From NCBI GenBank assembly GCA_030530905.1, contig JAUMUB010000079.1, positions 1 through 5,006 on the forward strand: 5,006 nt of DNA. The letters are read 5' to 3'. The notes below the pieces were generated by a model that was not told the DNA's origin, did no database searches, and was given only the letters and a program-made list of their open reading frames with translations. Positions 1 through 5,006 of the stretch are shown here, in pieces; positions within the stretch are counted from its first letter, which is position 1; every line of letters starts with the position of its first letter. This stretch comes from Bifidobacteriaceae bacterium. Its GTDB lineage: Bacteria; Actinomycetota; Actinomycetes; Actinomycetales; Bifidobacteriaceae. A program made the translations under genes and the position numbers.

Positions 1-1808
1 TTCTTTCCCGTATTAGCGATGAAGAGCTTCATGACTTCTTCCGTGGTATGGGTTACGATCCATACGAGTTCGTCGCAGGCTTTGACGATGAAGATCACAT
101 GTCTATCCACCGTCGTTTCGCTGAACTCTTCGAGCAGGTATTCGATGAGATCTGCGAGATCAAGGCAAACGCTCAGACTGACGATATGACTCGCCCATTC
201 TACCCAATGATCATCTTCCGTACCCCTAAGGGTTGGACTTGCCCTAAGTTCATCGACGGTAAGAAGACTGAAGGTTCATGGCGTTCTCACCAGGTGCCAT
301 TGGCATCTGCACGTGACACCGAAGAGCACTTCGAAGTTCTTAAGAACTGGTTAGAGTCCTACAAGCCAGAAGAACTCTTCGATGCTAACGGTGCAATCAA
401 GCCAGAAGTAACTGCTTTCATGCCTGAAGGTGACTTACGTATTGGTGAAAACCCTAACGCTAACGGTGGTCGTATCCGTGAAGATCTTAAGCTCCCTAAC
501 CTTGATGATTATGAGGTAAAGGAAGTTAAGGAATTCGGTCATGGTTGGGGTCAGCTCGAAGCTACCCGTCGCCTCGGTACCTACACCCGCGACATCATCA
601 AGAACAACCCTGATTCCTTCCGTATCTTCGGACCTGATGAGACTGCTTCTAACCGTCTCCAGGCTGCATACGAAGTAACCGACAAGCAGTGGACTGCTGG
701 TTACCTCTCCGCTCAGGTTGATGAGCACATGGCAGTAACCGGTCAGGTTACCGAGCAGCTTTCTGAGCATCAGATGGAAGGCTTCTTAGAGGCTTACTTG
801 CTCACTGGTCGTCACGGTATCTGGAGCTCTTACGAGTCCTTCGTACACGTAATCGACTCCATGCTCAACCAGCACGCAAAGTGGCTTGAGGCAACAGTTC
901 GTGAAATCCCATGGCGTAAGCCAATCGCTTCCATGAACCTCTTGGTATCCTCTCACGTATGGCGTCAGGATCACAACGGATTCTCACACCAGGATCCAGG
1001 TGTCACCTCAGTTCTCTTGAACAAGACTTTCAACAATGATCACGTTATCGGCATCTACTTCCCAGTAGATTCCAACATGTTGTTAGCTGTTGCTGAAAAG
1101 TGCTACAAGTCCACCAACATGATCAACGCAATCATCGCTGGTAAGCAGCCAGCTGCAACTTGGTTAACTCTTGACGAAGCTCGCGAAGAGCTCGAAAAGG
1201 GTGCAGCTGAGTGGAAGTGGGCTTCCAACGTTTCTTCTAACGACGAAGCTGACATCGTTCTCGCAGCAGCAGGCGACGTACCACAGCAAGAGCTTATGGC
1301 AGCAGCTGATAAGTTGAACAAGCTTGGCGTAAAGTTCAAGGTTGTTAACGTTGTTGACTTGCTCAAGTTGCAGTCCGCTAAGGAAAATGATGAGGCTCTC
1401 TCCGACGCAGAGTTCGCAGAGATCTTCACTGAGGACAAGCCAGTATTGTTCGCATACCACTCCTATGCACACGACGTTCGTGGTCTCATCTTCGATCGTC
1501 CAAACCATGACAACTTCAACGTACATGGTTACAAGGAGCAGGGTTCAACCACTACCCCTTACGACATGGTTCGCGTTAACGACATCGATCGTTACGAACT
1601 CACTGCAGAAGCATTGCGTATGGTTGATGCTGCTAAGTATGCAGACGAGATCGAAAAGCTCGAAGCATTCCGTAAGGAAGCATTCCAGTTCGCTGTAGAC
1701 AACGGCTATGATCACCCAGATTACACTGACTGGGTATGGCCAGGCGTAAAGACTGACGTTCCAGGTGCAGTCACCGCTACCGCAGCAACTGCAGGCGATA
1801 ACGAGTAG
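1..1808 (+). CDS. xfp: Xylulose-5-phosphate/fructose-6-phosphate phosphoketolase, 5'-truncated by window edge
   Basis: This is the key cytoplasmic enzyme of the bifid shunt. It is thiamine-diphosphate (ThDP) dependent and cleaves fructose-6-phosphate or xylulose-5-phosphate with phosphate to acetyl phosphate plus a shorter sugar phosphate. The frame is open to the left edge: the first complete codon is at 3, and [20 protein letters not shown] precedes and includes the Met at 48, so that Met is internal. The fragment has 601 residues. Aligning it by active-site residues gives an offset of 224, which predicts an 825-residue whole protein, the length I recall for Bifidobacterium Xfp. With that offset, Ser440 (648-650, in ETASNRL), Glu479 (765-767, in SEHQMEG), Asn549 and His553 (975-989, in HNGFSH) are all present. 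The N-terminal histidines and the ThDP diphosphate-binding part lie outside the window. The C-terminal phosphoketolase domain begins near [13 protein letters not shown] (about 1251) and includes [14 protein letters not shown]. The gene ends with two tandem TAG stops. All 33 lysine codons are AAG, a sign of high expression. Confidence 0.97.
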   Translation, partial: LSRISDEELHDFFRGMGYDPYEFVAGFDDEDHMSIHRRFAELFEQVFDEICEIKANAQTDDMTRPFYPMIIFRTPKGWTCPKFIDGKKTEGSWRSHQVPLASARDTEEHFEVLKNWLESYKPEELFDANGAIKPEVTAFMPEGDLRIGENPNANGGRIREDLKLPNLDDYEVKEVKEFGHGWGQLEATRRLGTYTRDIIKNNPDSFRIFGPDETASNRLQAAYEVTDKQWTAGYLSAQVDEHMAVTGQVTEQLSEHQMEGFLEAYLLTGRHGIWSSYESFVHVIDSMLNQHAKWLEATVREIPWRKPIASMNLLVSSHVWRQDHNGFSHQDPGVTSVLLNKTFNNDHVIGIYFPVDSNMLLAVAEKCYKSTNMINAIIAGKQPAATWLTLDEAREELEKGAAEWKWASNVSSNDEADIVLAAAGDVPQQELMAAADKLNKLGVKFKVVNVVDLLKLQSAKENDEALSDAEFAEIFTEDKPVLFAYHSYAHDVRGLIFDRPNHDNFNVHGYKEQGSTTTPYDMVRVNDIDRYELTAEALRMVDAAKYADEIEKLEAFRKEAFQFAVDNGYDHPDYTDWVWPGVKTDVPGAVTATAATAGDNE

Positions 1809-1836
1809 TAGTTTGCTCTAAATAGCATAAATAATT

Positions 1837-1871
1837 GAACCCTGAGTTACATGCTCAGGGTTCTCTTATTT
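1837..1871 (+). terminator. Rho-independent terminator after xfp
   Basis: A perfect 10-bp stem, GAACCCTGAG (1837-1846) with CTCAGGGTTC (1854-1863), closes a 7-base loop. It is followed by a T-rich but interrupted tail, TCTTATTT (1864-1871). It lies 28 bases after the xfp stop codon. The stem is strong and the tail is imperfect, so some readthrough into pta is possible. AT-rich DNA flanks both sides of the stem. Confidence 0.85.
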
Positions 1872-1916
1872 CCACTTAAAAATTATTTATTTTTTCTAAA
1901 TTTTGCACGCATAATT

Positions 1917-1944
1917 TTGATAAGTATAGGTACACAACTACAAT
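1917..1944 (+). promoter_or_regulatory. Candidate sigma-70-type promoter for pta(-ackA)
   Basis: TTGATA (1917-1922) and TACAAT (1939-1944) each match the -35 and -10 consensus at five of six positions, with a 16-base spacer. Transcription would start near 1951, giving a 5' leader of roughly 40 bases before the GTG at 1990. An overlapping alternative is TTGCAC (1903-1908) with TATAGG (1925-1930), also spaced by 16. The position, between the xfp terminator and pta, supports a promoter here. In such AT-rich DNA either match could be chance. Confidence 0.45.
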
Positions 1945-1976
1945 ACATATGTGTAATACCTCAGCCAAAGACGGAT

Positions 1977-1981
1977 GGGAG
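1977..1981 (+). promoter_or_regulatory. Ribosome binding site that decides the pta start
   Basis: GGGAG sits 8 bases before the GTG at 1990, which is ideal spacing. It overlaps the in-frame ATG at 1975 and so cannot serve that codon. The ATG has only a poor AAAGACGG directly before it. This argues for GTG at 1990 as the true start. Confidence 0.65.
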
Positions 1982-1989
1982 CAGATGAC

Positions 1990-3654
1990 GTGAGTCTTAC
2001 AAGTATTGCTATTATTAGCCCCGAAGCAGCAAATGGAAGAAATGTTGTCGCTATCGGCGTAACACAAGCTTTAACAAACGTATCCAAAACCGCAGTATTT
2101 CGTCCTGCATCATGCAAAAACGGATTAACACCTATACTATTATCTATTGCCAATTCTGGTCAGGATGAAGGCAATGTGCGTGGAACGTGTGCTTGTCGTG
2201 CTAGAAGAGATAAAGATACGGCTCGTGCCGATATTGTTGCTATATATGATTCGATTATCAGCGATGTTCAACCGCAATCAATGGTTATTGTTGGCACGGA
2301 TAAATCTAATATTTTTGATCCTGATTCTTTTGCTTTTAACGCTCAGATTGCAGCTGATTTAGCAGCTCCTGTATTTCTCGCTATTTGCACAATTAACCGC
2401 AGTCCTAAAGAGCTTATGCAAACAGTGCAAGCATGTATTAAAACAGTTGAGAATGAGGGAACAACAGTACAAGGTGTATTCATAACCGGCTGCACAATTG
2501 AGCAAACTGAGACTTTAAAACCTGTATTGCAGAAAATCAATAAGCCTACGTGGACTATTCCTGCTGTTGATTTCTCACAAGAGGATGCTGTTGAAAACGC
2601 GAAAAAGACTTTTGCACAATATGCTCCAGCACAACAAGTTCTTGATGCTATTCAACAACCGTTTAGCGCACCTACTACCCCATTTGCTTTCCAACATAGT
2701 TTATTAGGAAAAGCAAAAGCAAATAAAAAAACTATTGTGCTTCCTGAAGGAAATGAACCACGCATTCTGCAGGCAGCAGATTTTCTTCTTGAACGAGATA
2801 TTGTCGATATTATTCTTATTGGCGAAAAAGAAGAAATCGACACACTTGCAGCACAGAATAATCTCACGAACATTAATAAAGCACAAATTCAGTCAATTCA
2901 TGATGAGCAATTATTGCCTCAATTAGTTGAAAAATTGTGTGAGCTTCGCGCAAACAAGAATCTTACCTCCGAACAAGCATATGAGCTACTTAAAGATCCA
3001 AGCTACTTCGGAACAATGCTTATTGCAACACAAAAAGCTGATGGACTAGTATCTGGTTCAGTTAATTCAACTGCTAATACTGTTCGTCCTGCCTTGCAGG
3101 TTATTAAAACCAAGCCAGAAGCTTCTTTGGTATCTGGATCTTTTATCATGTGCTTTAAAGATCATGTGGCTATTTTTGCTGACTGTGCAATTAACTTAAA
3201 CCCCACTGCACAACAGCTTGCACAAATCGCAGTGCAAACAGCGCATACGGCGAAGGCTTTTGGACTTGAACCTAAAATTGGCATGTTGTCTTATTCAACA
3301 CTTGGCTCTGGTAAGGGTCCTGATGTTGATCTTGTTTCTGAGGCTACAGCCTTAGTGCAAGAACTTGCACCTCAGTATCCTGTTGTAGGGCCAATACAGT
3401 TCGATGCAGCATGGTCACCTACTGTTGCGCAAGCAAAGGCTTCTGGTAACGATGTGGCAGGTCATGTTAACGTCTTTGTTTTCCCTAATTTAAATGCGGG
3501 AAATATTGCTTATAAGGCGGTACAACGTTCTGCTAATGCTCTTGCAGTTGGGCCGATTCTTCAAGGATTGCGTAAACCGGTAAACGATTTATCTCGTGGT
3601 GCTTTGGTTCAAGATATTATTAACACCATTGCACTTACTGCCATCGAATCTTAA
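1990..3654 (+). CDS. pta: Phosphate acetyltransferase, compact form without a DRTGG domain
   Basis: The enzyme interconverts acetyl-CoA plus phosphate with acetyl phosphate plus CoA in the cytoplasm, linking the acetyl phosphate made by Xfp to acetyl-CoA. The GTG start gives 554 residues; an in-frame ATG at 1975 would add five. Residues 1 to about 205 resemble the P-loop (dethiobiotin-synthetase-like) N-terminal domain of long Pta proteins. The expected GK[ST] reads G16-R17-N18, so the nucleotide-binding loop looks decayed. A linker of about 30 residues rich in Ala, Pro and Gln follows, then the catalytic PTA_PTB domain (about 240-554). That domain starts at TIVLPEGNEPRIL and contains YFGTML, TVRPALQVIKT, MLSYSTLGSGKG and NDLSRG. 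Ser535, Arg536 and Asp542 correspond to Ser309, Arg310 and Asp316 of the Methanosarcina thermophila enzyme. The DRTGG domain found between these halves in E. coli and mycobacterial Pta is missing. Lysine codons are mostly AAA, unlike both neighbours. The family assignment is very secure; the start is less so. Confidence 0.95.
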   Translation: MSLTSIAIISPEAANGRNVVAIGVTQALTNVSKTAVFRPASCKNGLTPILLSIANSGQDEGNVRGTCACRARRDKDTARADIVAIYDSIISDVQPQSMVIVGTDKSNIFDPDSFAFNAQIAADLAAPVFLAICTINRSPKELMQTVQACIKTVENEGTTVQGVFITGCTIEQTETLKPVLQKINKPTWTIPAVDFSQEDAVENAKKTFAQYAPAQQVLDAIQQPFSAPTTPFAFQHSLLGKAKANKKTIVLPEGNEPRILQAADFLLERDIVDIILIGEKEEIDTLAAQNNLTNINKAQIQSIHDEQLLPQLVEKLCELRANKNLTSEQAYELLKDPSYFGTMLIATQKADGLVSGSVNSTANTVRPALQVIKTKPEASLVSGSFIMCFKDHVAIFADCAINLNPTAQQLAQIAVQTAHTAKAFGLEPKIGMLSYSTLGSGKGPDVDLVSEATALVQELAPQYPVVGPIQFDAAWSPTVAQAKASGNDVAGHVNVFVFPNLNAGNIAYKAVQRSANALAVGPILQGLRKPVNDLSRGALVQDIINTIALTAIES

Positions 3655-3678
3655 TTTTGTAGGAAGTTAAGAGTAATC

Positions 3679-3701
3679 TTGTATATTGAATGTATCTACA
3701 A
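3679..3701 (+). promoter_or_regulatory. Imperfect palindrome in the pta-ackA gap, possible operator or weak promoter
   Basis: The outer arms TTGTA (3679-3683) and TACAA (3697-3701) are perfect complements. Inner positions also partly match, giving 16 of 22 symmetric positions around the centre at 3690. It overlaps a -10-like TATATT (3682-3687), which has only a poor -35 candidate upstream (TTGTAG, 3657-3662, spacer 19). It could be a repressor site, a weak internal promoter for ackA, or chance symmetry in AT-rich DNA. No T-run follows it, so it is not a terminator. Confidence 0.2.
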
Positions 3702-3713
3702 ATAGACATTATT

Positions 3714-3718
3714 GGAGG
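3714..3718 (+). promoter_or_regulatory. Strong ribosome binding site for ackA
   Basis: GGAGG lies 8 bases before the ATG at 3727 and matches the anti-Shine-Dalgarno sequence well. It overlaps the first codons of a longer reading that would start at TTG 3712, so that upstream start is very unlikely. The strength of this site favours efficient translation of ackA independent of pta. Confidence 0.85.
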
Positions 3719-3726
3719 ATGCCAAT

Positions 3727-4956
3727 ATGGCAAAAACTGTCCTTGTAATTAATTCTGGATCTAGTTCAATTAAATATCAGCTAGTTGATCTTGAAAGCGG
3801 CGAAGGCATTGCTTCAGGTATTGTTGAAAAGATCGGTGAACCAATTGACGGCCATTACAAGCATGAGGTAAACGGAGAAAAGCACCAGCTTGAAGAGCCA
3901 ATTCACGATCACGAGCAAGGCTTAAAGCGAGTCTTAGGATTCTTTGAAGAGTACGGTCCAAAGCTTTCTGAAGCAAACATTATTGCTGTTGGCCACCGCG
4001 TTGTTCAGGGTGGTTCCACATTCCCTCAGCCTTCTTTAGTCACTGACAAGACTATTAAGCAGGTTAAGAATCTTGCAGTATTAGCTCCTCTTCACAATAT
4101 GCCTGAAGCTATTGGCGCTGAAGTAATGCAAGAATTACTTCCAAATGTTCCACAGGTGTTCGTGTATGATACGTCATTCTTTATTGATCTTCCAAAGGAA
4201 GCAAGCACTTACGCTTTGAATAAGGATATTGCTAAGCAATATCATATCCGTCGTTATGGCGCTCACGGCACTTCACACGAATATGTTGGTGCAAAGGTTC
4301 CTGAGGTCATTGGCAAGCCTGCTGAAGGTTTAAAGCAGATTGTTTTGCACATTGGTAATGGAGCTTCTGTTTCTGCTCAAATCTCTGGCAAGCCAGTTGA
4401 AACTTCTATGGGCTTAACCCCTCTTGAAGGCTTGATGATGGGCAGCCGTACTGGTGATATCGATCCTGCAGTCGTATTCCATCTTATTCGTAACGCTCAC
4501 ATGAATGTTGATGAGCTTGATACTTTGTTCAACAAGCGTTCAGGCATGATGGGCATGACTGGCTTTGGTGATATGCGTGAAGTTCACCGCTTGATCGCTG
4601 AAGGAGATGAAGACGCTAAGGTCGCTCTTGACGTGTATGTACACCGCATTGTCGGATACATTGGCAACTATGTTGCACAAATGGGCGGTGTTGATGTAAT
4701 CACCTTTACTGCTGGTGTTGGTGAAAATGATGAAATCGTTCGCCGTCGCGTTTGTGAGAAGTTAGCTCCATTCGGTGTAAAGATTGATCTTGAAGAGAAT
4801 GATATTCGTTCTAAAGAACCACGTATCCTCTCTACCCCAGACAGCTCTGTTATTGTTGCTATTGTTCCTACTAACGAGGAGCTCGCAATTGCTCGTAAGT
4901 CTGCTGCAATTGCTGAAGCTGGCAAGGATACATACGGTAACGAATTTAAGAACTAG
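3727..4956 (+). CDS. ackA: Acetate kinase
   Basis: This cytoplasmic enzyme transfers phosphate between acetyl phosphate and ADP, giving acetate and ATP. It is the energy-yielding last step of the bifid shunt. The ATG start gives 409 residues, normal for the family. The N-terminal signature VLVINSGSSSIK (about 5-16) and the second signature MGLTPLEGLMMGSRTGD are intact. Catalytic residues known from the Methanosarcina thermophila enzyme fall at the same numbers here: Arg91 (in GHRVVQGG), Asp148 (in VYDTSF), His180 (in GAHGTSHE), Arg241 (in GSRTGD) and Glu384 (in PTNEE). The nucleotide-site motif HIGNGAS and the FTAGVGEN motif are also present. Nothing is truncated or missing, so the enzyme should be active. 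The gene lies 72 bases after pta and is probably cotranscribed with it, as is common for pta-ackA pairs. Lysine codons are AAG in about 22 of 25 cases, closer to xfp than to pta. Propionate kinase is the only near alternative, and the context argues against it. Confidence 0.98.
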   Translation: MAKTVLVINSGSSSIKYQLVDLESGEGIASGIVEKIGEPIDGHYKHEVNGEKHQLEEPIHDHEQGLKRVLGFFEEYGPKLSEANIIAVGHRVVQGGSTFPQPSLVTDKTIKQVKNLAVLAPLHNMPEAIGAEVMQELLPNVPQVFVYDTSFFIDLPKEASTYALNKDIAKQYHIRRYGAHGTSHEYVGAKVPEVIGKPAEGLKQIVLHIGNGASVSAQISGKPVETSMGLTPLEGLMMGSRTGDIDPAVVFHLIRNAHMNVDELDTLFNKRSGMMGMTGFGDMREVHRLIAEGDEDAKVALDVYVHRIVGYIGNYVAQMGGVDVITFTAGVGENDEIVRRRVCEKLAPFGVKIDLEENDIRSKEPRILSTPDSSVIVAIVPTNEELAIARKSAAIAEAGKDTYGNEFKN

Positions 4957-4971
4957 ATTACGTAGTTAAAT

Positions 4972-5005
4972 AAAAATGGGAGATATGTTATCTCCCATTT
5001 TTTTT
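4972..5005 (+). terminator. Strong Rho-independent terminator after ackA
   Basis: AAAAATGGGAGATA (4972-4985) and TATCTCCCATTTTT (4989-5002) form a perfect 14-bp stem with a tiny TGT loop; in practice the innermost A-T pair may stay open. The GC core is GGGAG/CTCCC. Eight consecutive Ts (4998-5005) follow the core, and an A-run precedes it, so it could also stop transcription arriving from the other strand. It starts 15 bases after the ackA stop and ends the transcript. The window ends one base later. Confidence 0.93.
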
Positions 5006-5006
5006 A

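Noticed and set aside
435..1526. Several long minus-strand open frames opposite xfp (435-770, 786-974, 1103-1438, 1164-1526)
   Set aside because: They lie wholly inside a well-conserved coding region. Their openness follows from the strong codon bias of xfp, and their proteins look like no family I recognise, being low-complexity Ser/Ala/Leu/Val/Cys strings.
1342..1698. Plus-strand open frame inside xfp in another frame
   Set aside because: It is a Ser/Thr/Leu-rich shadow of the xfp C-terminal domain with no family features; the xfp frame is intact through this stretch.
1945..1952. Perfect 8-base palindrome ACATATGT near the predicted pta transcription start
   Set aside because: It does not extend convincingly beyond 8 bases, and such a short AT-rich palindrome is expected by chance.
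1876..2153. Minus-strand open frames over the xfp-pta gap and the start of pta
   Set aside because: They overlap the pta 5' end and its candidate promoter, show no convincing start signals and encode unrecognisable sequence.
2652..2926. Small open frames on both strands inside pta, including Lys- and Phe-rich ones
   Set aside because: These reflect the A-rich, T-poor composition around the linker of pta. The pta frame continues without a break and matches the family.
3712..3726. Upstream TTG start for ackA at 3712
   Set aside because: The GGAGG ribosome binding site would lie inside the coding sequence. ATG 3727 is ideally spaced and gives an N-terminus and residue numbers matching the family exactly.
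4668..4969. Minus-strand 85-codon and plus-strand 61-codon open frames over the ackA 3' end
   Set aside because: Both are shadows of the conserved ackA end that carries Glu384; neither has independent support.
1..5006. Search for CRISPR arrays, insertion sequences, tRNA/rRNA genes, riboswitches and phage genes
   Set aside because: I see no regularly spaced repeats, transposase, terminal inverted repeats or RNA gene signatures. The DNA is almost fully taken up by three core metabolic genes.

Overview
The window carries the acetyl-phosphate end of the bifid (fructose-6-phosphate) shunt. In order on the + strand it holds the 3' three quarters of xfp (phosphoketolase), complete pta (phosphate acetyltransferase) and complete ackA (acetate kinase). 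The Xfp fragment matches bifidobacterial phosphoketolases from its first codon to its typical C-terminal ending [10 protein letters not shown]. The three-gene set and actinobacterial-type proteins place the window in the Bifidobacteriaceae. The AT-rich pta and intergenic DNA point to a low-GC member, with Gardnerella the best guess. That genus call is inference from remembered family sequences, not a database search.

Layout: 1-1808 is xfp, cut off at the left edge and missing about 224 N-terminal residues. 1809-1989 is an intergenic gap with a Rho-independent terminator (stem 1837-1863), then a plausible promoter for the next gene. 1990-3654 is pta, most likely starting at a GTG. 3655-3726 is a 72-base gap with an imperfect palindrome and a strong ribosome binding site. 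3727-4956 is ackA, followed by a strong terminator (4972-5005). Nothing on the minus strand looks like a real gene.

How the genes work together: Xfp splits fructose-6-phosphate or xylulose-5-phosphate with inorganic phosphate to give acetyl phosphate plus erythrose-4-phosphate or glyceraldehyde-3-phosphate. AckA turns acetyl phosphate and ADP into acetate and ATP, the energy-yielding step. Pta exchanges acetyl phosphate with acetyl-CoA, so it links the shunt to acetyl-CoA supply. The punctuation suggests xfp ends its own transcript and pta-ackA form a second one.

This is core metabolism and I see no undescribed system. The points most worth a second look are a compact Pta with no room for a DRTGG domain and a decayed P-loop, a sharp lysine-codon contrast between pta and its neighbours, and the pta-ackA junction.
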